DNA of 64,000 nt from JBHOQS01 sp042408875 (GTDB lineage Bacteria > Chloroflexota > UBA11872 > JBHOQS01). The notes beneath the pieces are model-generated. The model had not been told where the DNA came from. It worked only from the letters and a program-made list of their open reading frames with translations, and did not search any database. The DNA lies in contig JBHOQS010000023.1 of NCBI GenBank assembly GCA_042408875.1, positions 382,569 to 446,568 on the forward strand, given 5' to 3'. The position numbers and the translations under genes are program-made. Numbering within the stretch: position 1 is the stretch's first letter; every line of letters begins with the position of its first letter. This document shows positions 9,058 through 21,208 of this stretch, piece by piece.

Positions 9058-9116
9058 GCGCTCACCTCTGACCCTTCTCCCGCGCGATGGGAGAGAGCGA
9101 CCTGGTCTGGGGCCTA

Positions 9117-9290
9117 TCAGAAGCTTCCGCTTTCTCCTCCCGCGAGGTCTACCTGTTCTAGCCACATATCGAATTCATCGGCTTGGGTGCGGCGGATAGT
9201 TTCCCGGTTCAGTGCCCAACGCAGGGGATTATCGGCAATGTATTGAACGACACGGTGCCGCATTCGCTTGAAGGCCTTAGGGCGGACAGG
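9117..9290 (-). pseudogene. Remnant of a REP-associated (IS200-like) tyrosine transposase
   Basis: The segment reading VVQYIADNPLRWALNRE, followed by ADEFDMWLEQ, matches the C-terminal signature of REP-associated transposases (a 'YIxNNPxRWxLDxEN' pattern). The N-terminal catalytic part with the HUH motif and the active tyrosine is missing; the upstream residues in this frame are Arg/Pro-rich noise. It is therefore a decayed fragment in the 350-bp gap between the convergent M16 and glutamate synthase genes. I recognised the pattern by eye; an HMM search against Y1_Tnp would settle it. Confidence 0.5.
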
Positions 9291-9409
9291 CCGAATGCCG
9301 CGACCTGGGCTCACCCTCGGTCTAGGGAACCACGGTCGTGTCGGTCTGCGGCATTGCCGGTCTGCCACACGATCGCCTATTCACCGCCAAGATACACCAG
9401 ATACCAAAG

Positions 9410-14038
<4,629 letters not shown>

Positions 14039-14116
14039 TCGTCCCCTGCTCTGATCAGTGTTCGAGTTGTCTTGTACGGATCAGATGTGCCAATCCATCT
14101 GCTCGCCGGGCCACTG

Positions 14117-14145
14117 CATACAAATGTATCTGTCCTCTGCGTCAA
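14117..14145 (-). promoter_or_regulatory. Candidate promoter of gltB
   Basis: On the minus strand TTGACG (14145-14140) and TGTATG (14122-14117) are spaced by 17 bases. Transcription would start about 70 bases upstream of the gltB ATG. The rest of the 14039-14537 gap holds a terminator-like hairpin and a palindrome, listed separately, and no gene I can support. Confidence 0.45.
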
Positions 14146-14301
14146 GGTGTACGGTCCCGGCTCTGAGTACACGAGTGAACCGGAGTGCCTCGGCGCAGGC
14201 GCCCTGAGGCGCTGTGCGGTGCAGGCTGCGCTCTGAGTCGCTTCCTCAGCCAGCAGCATGCGCTCGCACGTCCTGGGCCGCGGCGTTCTTCCCCAGTGCA
14301 G

Positions 14302-14350
14302 AAAACAAAGGAGCCCACGGCGCTCGCCCACACCGGGGGCCGTGGACTCC
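14302..14350 (-). terminator. Intrinsic terminator or attenuator between the radical SAM gene and gltB
   Basis: A 12-bp stem with one mismatch (14310-14321 with 14339-14350) is followed on the minus strand by the U-rich run TTTGTTTTC. It lies about 190 bases after the radical SAM stop and upstream of the predicted gltB promoter, so the simplest reading is termination of the upstream transcript. If a longer read-through transcript reaches gltB it could act as an attenuator. Confidence 0.6.
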
Positions 14351-14503
14351 ATTGTCAGCCAGTTTCAGTGCCGCGTGGCCTGCGTGGCCCGGCCTCACAC
14401 AGCAGCCGGCCGCCATTGGCCGGCGCGGCCTCGTACAAGGGTGACAAACCTGCTACTGTACAAGCAAGCCTACCAGACGAGCGCGGAGAAGTCAAGTACC
14501 GCG

Positions 14504-14523
14504 AATGTCTTGCGCAAGACATT
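14504..14523. repeat. 20-bp perfect palindrome
   Basis: AATGTCTTGC is followed directly by its reverse complement GCAAGACATT. There is no loop and no T-run, so a transcription terminator is unlikely; a binding site for a dimeric regulator is more plausible. It lies 15 bases beyond the stop codon of the radical SAM gene. Confidence 0.8.
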
Positions 14524-14537
14524 TCTAGGCTTAAATC

Positions 14538-15776
14538 TTAAAGAGACGTGTCTTTCGGCACGGCTCCAGCCGGCTTCGGGCCGCCCGTGCTGGAAGCCGC
14601 GCCCGCGTTCCACGGCAGGCGCGCACAGGTTGCCGGCTGGTACACGCAGGACGGATCCGCTGCTAGATAGTCGCCGGTCAGTGCATAGGCGCGGGCGCGG
14701 CTTCCTCCACAGATACGCTTGAACTCGCAGACACCGCACTTGCCTTTGAGGGCGGTCTCGTCACGCAGGGCGCGGAACAGCGGGGCTGCGCGATAGATTG
14801 TGGCGAGCGGCTGCTCACGGACATTGCCAGCCGGCAGCTGGAGGAAGCCGCTGGGACACACGTCACCGATATGTGAAATAAAACAGAAGCCATTACCATC
14901 GTTCACACCGCGCGCAGCGTCCGCTTGCCCCTCGCGAAAGGCGTAGCCGGCGCCGGTCAGCTCCCAGCGCGGATGGTCGGTGCTGTTGCTGCCGGAAGAC
15001 ACCGTGCCGCGCTGCTGGAGCACGACTCGCCGGTAGTGCGGCGCCGCCACTGTGCGCACATGGAAGGGCACCTGCGCGGAAAGCTGGTATAACCACTCCA
15101 GCACGCGTTCATGTTCGTGCGCTGAGAGCATGTCGGCTGCCTTGCCCCGGCCGGTGGGAACGAGGAAAAAGACGCTCCAGACGCGGGCGCCAATGGCGGC
15201 GACCTGCTCGGCGATAGCCGGCAAATCGCCGGCGTTATAGCGGCTCACTGTGGTGCCGATCTGCAAAGGCAGCCCGACGTCCTGCGCATCGCGCAGGATC
15301 TCCAACGTGCGCTGGTACGAGCCCGCTACGCCGCGGAACCGATCGTGTACCTGAGCAGAGGCGCCGTCCAGGCTCAGGTGCAGCATCTGCGTGCCGCTTG
15401 CCTTGACCCGTTCCAGCGCCCGGCGGGTGACCAATCGCGTGGCGCTGGGCGACAGGGCTACGCGCAGGCCACGCCCACTGGCGTAGGCCAGCAGGTCATA
15501 CACATCCCGCCGCATCATGGGGTCACCGCCGGTGATGACCAGGATCGGCCGGCCGATCTCCACAACCTGGTCGATCAGCCGGAATCCTTCCTCGGTCGAG
15601 AGCTCGCGCGGGTCACGGCGGGGGATCGCTTCTGCCCGGCAATGTACACATGCCAGGGCGCAGGCGCGTGTGATCTCCCACGCGACGGTGTATGGGGTCT
15701 GGTTGAAGTCCACGGTGAAATACGACGGCTTGGTGCTGTGCGCTGGTCGCTGCGCTGGTCCCGGCGTCTCGGTCAT
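14538..15776 (-). CDS. Radical SAM/SPASM protein related to heme-pathway enzymes (AhbC/AhbD/NirJ-like)
   Basis: The CxxxCxxC cluster motif (Cys39, Cys43, Cys46 in TRACALACVHC) binds the radical-SAM 4Fe-4S cluster; TGGDP is the SAM-binding GGE-type motif. A C-terminal SPASM region with several cysteines (FCFISHIGDVCPSG, KCGVCEFKRICGG, and a final DPSC) would hold auxiliary clusters. The overall pattern resembles the tetrapyrrole-modifying group around AhbC, AhbD and NirJ, but the actual substrate cannot be told from sequence. The ATG at 15776 has GGAGG close upstream and leaves the usual N-terminus; the frame is open for 23 more codons. The last 30 residues are a low-complexity tail. A quinone methyltransferase is encoded immediately upstream on the same strand. 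Confidence 0.8.
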   Translation of the reverse strand: MTETPGPAQRPAHSTKPSYFTVDFNQTPYTVAWEITRACALACVHCRAEAIPRRDPRELSTEEGFRLIDQVVEIGRPILVITGGDPMMRRDVYDLLAYASGRGLRVALSPSATRLVTRRALERVKASGTQMLHLSLDGASAQVHDRFRGVAGSYQRTLEILRDAQDVGLPLQIGTTVSRYNAGDLPAIAEQVAAIGARVWSVFFLVPTGRGKAADMLSAHEHERVLEWLYQLSAQVPFHVRTVAAPHYRRVVLQQRGTVSSGSNSTDHPRWELTGAGYAFREGQADAARGVNDGNGFCFISHIGDVCPSGFLQLPAGNVREQPLATIYRAAPLFRALRDETALKGKCGVCEFKRICGGSRARAYALTGDYLAADPSCVYQPATCARLPWNAGAASSTGGPKPAGAVPKDTSL

Positions 15777-15941
15777 GTCTGCCTCCGTCTCTGGCCGCCA
15801 GAGCATGCAACTCACGAGCATAGGACGCGGGCACGCCACGTGCATCAGGGATTTTCCCTGATACTGAAGACTGCAGCCGGTCTCAGGAGCACGGAGAGTG
15901 AGCCAGCACGGGCGCGCCGGCTGGAGACAATGGAGCGGGCC

Positions 15942-16703
15942 TCACCGGCAGGCGGTGGCTGCCTGCTCAGGCAAGGATGGCCGCGTCCCAACGTGTACCG
16001 TGACGATGCCGAGGGTGAGTTGCCGGTAGAAGACTTCGCAGAGCCCGGCGCGGCGCATCAGCTCAGCGATCTCCTCGATGGAGGGAAAGTGCAGGAGGGA
16101 GTGCGGAAGATAGGTATAGGCGCAGCGGTCGCCGGCAAAGAGTGCTCCGAGGAGGGGCGCCAGTGTGCAGAACCCCCAGCGGTAGAGCTGCCGGAACCCC
16201 GGCAGCGCCGGCAGGCTCAGCTCCAGAAAGACAACCCGGCCGCCGGGGCGGACCACGCGCCGCATCTCCGCAAAGAGTTGAAGAAGATCAGTAACGTTGC
16301 GCCCGCCGAAGCCGATTGTGGCAGCGTCGAAGGTCGCGTCCTGGTAAGGCAGCCGCAGCGCATCGCCCCGCTGGAGCGAGATACGGCCGAGCAACCCCCG
16401 CGCGGCCAGCTTTCGGCTGGCGATGGTGAGCATGCCGCTGCTGAAGTCCAGCGCGGCCACATGGCCCTCAGGGCCTACCGCGCGAGCCAGCTCGATGGCA
16501 AAGTCCGCCGTGCCGGTTGCCACATCCAGCGCGCGGCCGCCCGGCCGGAGATGGCAGAGCGCCACGGCAGCCCGCCGCCAGCGGTAGTGCAGCCCGGCCG
16601 TCATGATTGTATTCAGCCGGTCGTAGACAGGGGCGATGCGCGTAAACATCGCCTCGACGTACGCGGCCTTCCGCTCCAGTGGAGGAAGGGGCGAGACAGA
16701 CAT
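15942..16703 (-). CDS. menG: Demethylmenaquinone methyltransferase (UbiE/MenG)
   Basis: SAM-dependent C-methylation that finishes menaquinone synthesis (or the ubiquinone equivalent). The 253-residue length is normal. Motif I reads DVATGTADFAIELA, followed by DFSSGML, GDALRLPY, GFGGRNVTD (the UbiE signature is usually GFGVRNVTD) and the family block YTYLPHSLLHFP. The N-terminus VEAMFTRIAPVYDRLN also matches. Chloroflexota generally use menaquinone, which favours MenG. It may be co-transcribed with the radical SAM gene 165 bases downstream. Confidence 0.88.
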   Translation of the reverse strand: MSVSPLPPLERKAAYVEAMFTRIAPVYDRLNTIMTAGLHYRWRRAAVALCHLRPGGRALDVATGTADFAIELARAVGPEGHVAALDFSSGMLTIASRKLAARGLLGRISLQRGDALRLPYQDATFDAATIGFGGRNVTDLLQLFAEMRRVVRPGGRVVFLELSLPALPGFRQLYRWGFCTLAPLLGALFAGDRCAYTYLPHSLLHFPSIEEIAELMRRAGLCEVFYRQLTLGIVTVHVGTRPSLPEQAATACR

Positions 16704-16847
16704 ATTCCGTAGTGCCGATCGGCCTATGGTGTCAAACGCTCAAAGAGCTGACGCTGTTTTCGTGTAGAGCGAATCCGTGCCATCCGATCCCCCAAAATCC
16801 ATTGACGGTGCTCACTCTAGCCTGTCGCATGGCTCAAGATGGCACGA

Positions 16848-16873
16848 GAGGGGGCACCGTGCGGTGCCCCCTC
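16848..16873. terminator. Strong hairpin downstream of acetyl-CoA synthetase
   Basis: An 11-bp perfect stem GAGGGGGCACC closes over the 4-base loop GTGC. No long U-run follows on either strand, so it is a Rho-independent-like or stabilising hairpin between the acs stop (16969, minus strand) and the menG start. The remainder of the 16704-16968 gap shows no gene. Confidence 0.55.
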
Positions 16874-16968
16874 TGTGTAGACCGGCCGGAGCGGCGATTG
16901 CTGCGTCGCCTGGGAGAGATACAGGTCGCGTCTTCCTTCCGTCGTGTCTTCTTTCCCAGGCAAGTCTT

Positions 16969-18945
16969 CTAGCTCTCCTGCTCCTCGTACTGCGCCTTGA
17001 TCTCGGTCAGCACCGCAGGGTCGGTGAGGGTCGTCGTGTCGCCCAGCACGCGGCCCTCGGCGATGTCGCGCAGCAGACGGCGCATGATCTTGCCAGAGCG
17101 GGTCTTGGGCAGCTCGGCCACGAAGAAGATCAGCTTCGGGCGGGCAATCGGCCCGATCTTCTTCGCCACGTGCTCGCGTAACTCGGCCTTCAGGTTCTCA
17201 TCGGCCGTCACGCCCAGCTTCGGCGTGATGAAGGCAGCGACGGCCTGGCCGGTGATCTCATCTGGCACGCCGATCACCGCGCTTTCGGCCACCGCCGGAT
17301 GGCTCACCAGCGCGCTCTCCACCTCCATGGTGGAGATACGGTGCGCCGAGACGTTCAGCACGTCGTCCACGCGGCCCAGCAGCCAGTAGTAGCCTTCCTC
17401 GTCTCGCTTGCAGCCGTCGCCGGTGAAGTACTTGCCGGGGAAGCGGGACCAGTAGACCTGCTTGTAGCGCTCGTCGTCGCCCCACAGCGTGCGCAGCATG
17501 GCCGGCCACGGCCGTGTCAGCACCAGGTAGCCGCCGGCCCCGAGCGGCACCGAGTTCCCCTGCTCGTCCACCACATCGGCCTCCACGCCCGGCAGCGGGA
17601 AGGTGGCGGAGCCCGGCTTCAGCGTCGTGATGCCCGGCAGCGGGGAGATCAGGATCATGCCCGTCTCCGTCTGCCACCACGTGTCAACCACCGGGCAGCG
17701 CCCGCCGCCAATCACCTGGTGGTACCACACCCACGCGTCCGGGTTGATCGGCTCGCCGACCGTGCCCAGCAACCGGAGCGACGACAGGTCGTGGCGGCCG
17801 GGGTACTCCTCGCCCCAGCGCATGAAGGAGCGGATGGCCGTTGGCGCGGTGTACAGGATCGTCACCTTGTGGCGCTCCACCACCGCCCAGAAGCGATCCC
17901 TGTCCGGATAGTCGGGCGTGCCTTCGAAGATCACCGACGTGGCGCCGTTGCACAGCGGCCCGTACACGATGTAGCTGTGCCCGGTGACCCAGCCGATGTC
18001 TGCCGTGCACCAGTAGATATCGTGCTCTTTCAGATCGAAGACATACTTGTGCGTGTAGGCCACGCCGACCAGGTAGCCCGCTGTCGTGTGCAGGATACCT
18101 TTTGGCTTCGCCGTGCTGCCCGAGGTGTAGAGCACGTAAAGCGGGTGCTCGGAGTCAACCGGCTCTGGCGGGTACTCCTTCTCGCCGGAGCGTTCGACCT
18201 CGGCCGCCACATCGTGCCACCACAGATCGCGGCCGGGCTGCATGGCGATATTCGCCTGCTCGCCGATGCGCCGCACCACCAGCACCCGCTCGATGCTCGG
18301 CGTATTCTTCAACGCCTCGTCGGAGTTAGCCTTGAGTGGCACGATGCGCCCGCGCCGCCAGCCGCCGTCGGCGGTGATCAGCAGCTTGGCGCCCAAGTCG
18401 TTGATGCGCTCGGCCAGCGACTCAGGGCTGAAGCCGCCGAAGACCACCGTGTGTGGGGCGCCGATGCGGGTGCACGCCAGCATAGCGATGGGCAGCTCCG
18501 GGATCATCGGCATGTAAATGGCGACTTTATCGCCCTTCTTGATGCCGAGCCGTTGCAGCATCAGCGCGGCCTTGTTGACCTCGTCCAGCAGCTCACGGTA
18601 GGTAATCGTCCGAACGTCTCCCGGCTCGCCCTCCCAGATGATGGCCGGCTTAGTCGCCCGCGCGCCTTTGGCATGCCGGTCGACACAGTTGTACGAGACG
18701 TTGAGCTGGCCGCCGACGAACCATTTGGCGAACGGAAGGTTCCACTCCAGCACAGTATCGAAGGGCTTGAACCACTCGACCAGCTCGCGCGCCTGCTCAG
18801 CCCAGAAGCCCTCCGGATCCTGCCGCGCCCGGTCGTAGACCGACGGGTCGCGCAGGTTGGCCTGCGCCGCAAACTCCGGCGGGGGCGGGAAGCGGCGCTC
18901 CTCCCGCAATAGAGCCGCAATCGCACCGCTGACTGTCTGCGCCAT
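16969..18945 (-). CDS. acsA: Acetyl-CoA synthetase (AMP-forming)
   Basis: Activates acetate to acetyl-CoA through acetyl-AMP. At 658 residues it has the family's normal length. YTSGSTAKPKG is the P-loop-like AMP-binding motif, VDTWWQTETG the A5 motif, and RVDDVLNVSAHR the hinge. The conserved catalytic lysine that is reversibly acetylated in this family sits in TRSGKIMRR near the C-terminus. An AcuC-type deacetylase gene at 6.3 kb could regulate it. The ATG at 18945 has GGAGAGG eight bases upstream, better than the GTG ten codons earlier. Confidence 0.95.
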   Translation of the reverse strand: MAQTVSGAIAALLREERRFPPPPEFAAQANLRDPSVYDRARQDPEGFWAEQARELVEWFKPFDTVLEWNLPFAKWFVGGQLNVSYNCVDRHAKGARATKPAIIWEGEPGDVRTITYRELLDEVNKAALMLQRLGIKKGDKVAIYMPMIPELPIAMLACTRIGAPHTVVFGGFSPESLAERINDLGAKLLITADGGWRRGRIVPLKANSDEALKNTPSIERVLVVRRIGEQANIAMQPGRDLWWHDVAAEVERSGEKEYPPEPVDSEHPLYVLYTSGSTAKPKGILHTTAGYLVGVAYTHKYVFDLKEHDIYWCTADIGWVTGHSYIVYGPLCNGATSVIFEGTPDYPDRDRFWAVVERHKVTILYTAPTAIRSFMRWGEEYPGRHDLSSLRLLGTVGEPINPDAWVWYHQVIGGGRCPVVDTWWQTETGMILISPLPGITTLKPGSATFPLPGVEADVVDEQGNSVPLGAGGYLVLTRPWPAMLRTLWGDDERYKQVYWSRFPGKYFTGDGCKRDEEGYYWLLGRVDDVLNVSAHRISTMEVESALVSHPAVAESAVIGVPDEITGQAVAAFITPKLGVTADENLKAELREHVAKKIGPIARPKLIFFVAELPKTRSGKIMRRLLRDIAEGRVLGDTTTLTDPAVLTEIKAQYEEQES

Positions 18946-19090
18946 AGCCGTACCTCTCCTCGTGGCTTCGCTCACCGCTCCTGCGCGGCGCTCTTCTGCC
19001 TCAGTGTGCTACGCACGGTCCGATGTCCATACAAGCATCCTCACCCGCGGCTGTCAAGCCGTCGAGAGGGGGCGGTGCCCTGAGTATAGA

Positions 19091-19166
19091 CAGCCGCTCC
19101 CTGGACTGTCAACGTTGTATGCCTAGCCGCGTGGCGGGTGCAGAGACAGCCGCCAGGGAGCGGCTG
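19091..19166. repeat. 14-bp inverted repeat spanning the CPBP gene stop
   Basis: CAGCCGCTCCCTGG (19091-19104) and its exact complement (19153-19166) flank 48 bases that contain the stop codon of the CPBP protease gene. In the transcript this would fold the 3' end into a long stem with a large loop, perhaps a transcript-end stabiliser. Confidence 0.7.
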
Positions 19167-20107
19167 AGCCCTCCGGTCGCCTGGAGCACAGCGATGGCGA
19201 GCAGGAGGATTGCCCAGCCGGCCGGACTATAGACTACACCGGCTACCGCCGGGTCAACCCCGCGCAGCACAAGGAGCGGTGCACCGCCGATGGCATTGAG
19301 TGAGGCATGGGCGATGGTGGGCGGCACGACGCTTTCTGAGGCAAGCCGAAGCCAGCCAAAGAGCACACCCATCAGCATGCCGCTCACCACGAATAACGGT
19401 ACCCCGAGCACGGGATGTGTGGGGTAGTTGAAGCCAGTGAGCAAGATCAACGGCGCATGCCAGAAGCCCCAGATAGCGCCATGCGCCAGCAAGCCCGGCC
19501 ACGGACCCAAGACCTGGGTCAGGCGGGGCAGCAGGTAGCCGCGCCAGCCGAACTCCTCACCGAAGGCGAAGAGAGCATTGACCGGCACGGCGAGGGTCAG
19601 ACCGAAGAGAAGCTGGGCCAGTACAATCACCTCAGGTGGGGCCGGCAGTGGCCGGCCAGCGCGCCCGGCCAGTTCGCGGAGCGTGGCGAAGGTGGGGTCG
19701 AACGGGTAGAGGGGCAGGCTCGCCAGCGCGGTGAGCGCGGTCAGCACAGGCGGGCCGAGCCAGGCGAGGGCGACGAACCGCCACGGCGGCCAGCGCAGCC
19801 CCGCGTCAGCGAAGTTCCCACCTTCGACCCACCGGCGCGCTACATATGCGCCAATAGCCGGCGGCCACATCAGAAACACGGCTACAACCAGCATGCCGCC
19901 GCCAAGGGCGAGCGCGCCGCCGGGCAGACTCCGGAGCGCGGACGCCAAGCTGATCTGGATTGCCCAGGAGAGCCCGAACGCCAGGGTAAGATACACTGCT
20001 AGACCTCGCCACAGATGGGCAAACGGAGCCCGGCGCGCCGAGGCTCCTCCTGTCTCTCCCACCGCTACGAACCTCACATGCGCATGTGCACAGTACCACA
20101 GTACCAC
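19109..20107 (-). CDS. CPBP-family intramembrane metalloprotease
   Basis: Predicted membrane protease of the CAAX-protease/bacteriocin-processing family (Abi). About eight hydrophobic helices are visible. The three family motifs are present: GEEFGWRG (EExxxR, general base and metal site), FWHAP and HASLN (zinc-binding histidines), so it should be catalytically competent. The role is unknown; relatives process peptides or confer bacteriocin self-immunity, but no bacteriocin gene is nearby. The start is uncertain: no ATG fits and the first clear helix begins about 30 residues into the open frame. A GTG near 20107 or one of those shortly downstream is likely. Upstream lies a conspicuously AT-rich tract. 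Confidence 0.8.
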   Translation of the reverse strand: MVLWYCAHAHVRFVAVGETGGASARRAPFAHLWRGLAVYLTLAFGLSWAIQISLASALRSLPGGALALGGGMLVVAVFLMWPPAIGAYVARRWVEGGNFADAGLRWPPWRFVALAWLGPPVLTALTALASLPLYPFDPTFATLRELAGRAGRPLPAPPEVIVLAQLLFGLTLAVPVNALFAFGEEFGWRGYLLPRLTQVLGPWPGLLAHGAIWGFWHAPLILLTGFNYPTHPVLGVPLFVVSGMLMGVLFGWLRLASESVVPPTIAHASLNAIGGAPLLVLRGVDPAVAGVVYSPAGWAILLLAIAVLQATGGLSRSLAAVSAPATRLGIQR

Positions 20108-20109
20108 AA

Positions 20110-20215
20110 AAACCGTGTGCTTTAAGACACATGCGTATTATGTGTCGTATAGCATTATAATACAATATCCAGTACTATATACTGTATGATGTATACTATA
20201 TAATACACTGTTGGA
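20110..20215. promoter_or_regulatory. AT-rich intergenic tract with multiple -10-like elements
   Basis: This stretch is far richer in A+T than the rest of the window. It contains ATTATAAT (20154-20161, a -10 consensus on both strands), ACACAT...ATGTGT (arms around 20127-20145) and CAGTA...TACTG (around 20171-20185). It lies between rpsD (ending 20238) and the start of the CPBP gene, so it most likely holds the CPBP promoter and the end of the rpsD transcript. Confidence 0.5.
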
Positions 20216-20237
20216 CGTCGCAGCCCCTTGGGATGGG

Positions 20238-20846
20238 CTACATCCGCCGTGAGTAGAATGCCACGATGCGCGAAGTGTCGATGTGCGCTTCGACATCTTC
20301 CCGGCCGGGCAGGCGCAGCACGCGCGCGGCGGTGTCCTCACGGGCGAGCCAGTCGGGCACTTTGGCCGGCGGGTTGGCGAGCAGCTCCTGCACGCCGGGA
20401 ATCCCTGCCGCGCGCGGTGACAGCACCACCACGTCGCCCGGCTGCACTTCGTACGAGGGAATATCGACGCGGCGCCCGTTCACGAGTACGTGCCCATGGC
20501 TAACGAGCTGCCGGGCCGTCAGCCGCGTTCGCGCGAAGCCAGCGCGATAGACGACGTTATCCAGCCTGCGCTCCAGCAGGCTGAGTAGGTTGGCCCCGGG
20601 GTCGCCGGGAAGCCTGGCAGCCCGTGCGAAGGTGCGGGCGAACTGCTGCTCCCTGAGCCCGTACATCCACTTGACCTTCTGCTTCTCCAGGAGCTGGCGT
20701 GCATACTCGCTTAGCCGCCGCGGGCGCTCGCCGGGGCGGGCCCCAGGCGGCTGCTTCAGCCGCCGCAGCAGTGACGGCTTCGCCGTGCCCCAGATATCAA
20801 TGCCGACGCGGCGGGCGAGCTTATGGCGTGGACGGCGTACTGGCAT
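20238..20846 (-). CDS. rpsD: 30S ribosomal protein uS4
   Basis: The 202-residue product matches uS4 in length and in the S4 RNA-binding fold: RLDNVVYRAGFARTRLTARQ followed by VSHGHVLVNGRRVDIPS. There are no N-terminal zinc-binding cysteines, so this is the Cys-free form. The N-terminus is MPVRRPRHKLARR. The ATG at 20846 has AAGGAG nine bases upstream; the longer open frame (to 21077) is leader. The gene stands alone rather than in the alpha (rpsM-rpsK-rpsD-rpoA) operon, so it needs its own promoter and perhaps autoregulation by uS4 on its repeat-containing leader. Confidence 0.95.
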   Translation of the reverse strand: MPVRRPRHKLARRVGIDIWGTAKPSLLRRLKQPPGARPGERPRRLSEYARQLLEKQKVKWMYGLREQQFARTFARAARLPGDPGANLLSLLERRLDNVVYRAGFARTRLTARQLVSHGHVLVNGRRVDIPSYEVQPGDVVVLSPRAAGIPGVQELLANPPAKVPDWLAREDTAARVLRLPGREDVEAHIDTSRIVAFYSRRM

Positions 20847-20859
20847 CGTGCGCTCCTTC

Positions 20860-21058
20860 AGTCGGACCTCTAGTCGGACCTCGATGTCTGCGTTTGCTCT
20901 GTGGCTCTTCTTGCAGTGCCCTGTGCACGCTCTCGCGTCCCCCTTCCGTGCTCGATCGCGAGTCGGCACTCCACCTGAGAACCATGATACACCCTTGTCG
21001 GTAGAGTTCGTGTGCAAGTCGGCGTGTGCCGCAGTGCAGGCGCTGCGATACACCCTTG
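20860..21058. repeat. Two sets of short direct repeats in the rpsD leader
   Basis: AGTCGGACCTC occurs at 20860-20870 and 20872-20882 (period 12), directly upstream of the rpsD ribosome binding site. GATACACCCTTG occurs at 20986-20997 and 21047-21058 (period 61). On the transcribed (minus) strand these read GAGGTCCGACT and CAAGGGTGTATC. The rest of the 360-bp gap to anmK shows no gene and I could not draw a known S4 leader fold. Confidence 0.8.
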
Positions 21059-21208
21059 CAGGTTCATGTCTTGGCACCGGGTTCGCGGCTCGTCACGGTG
21101 CGCTGCTTCGTGGTACCCTGTGTTTGGCGTGGCCTCTGGCATGGCTGCTTCACTGGCCGGAGTTCGCCGGCCCGGCTTGATCCGAAGATAGAGGCGTAGA
21201 GCTCAGCA

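Noticed and set aside
14039..14360. T-box or glutamine riboswitch in the gltB leader
   Set aside because: No T-box sequence, no specifier loop and no glutamine-riboswitch core could be found; only a plain hairpin with a U-run.
17299..18912. 537-codon open frame on the plus strand over acetyl-CoA synthetase
   Set aside because: Shadow of acsA; low-complexity His/Arg/Ala composition and no recognisable motif.
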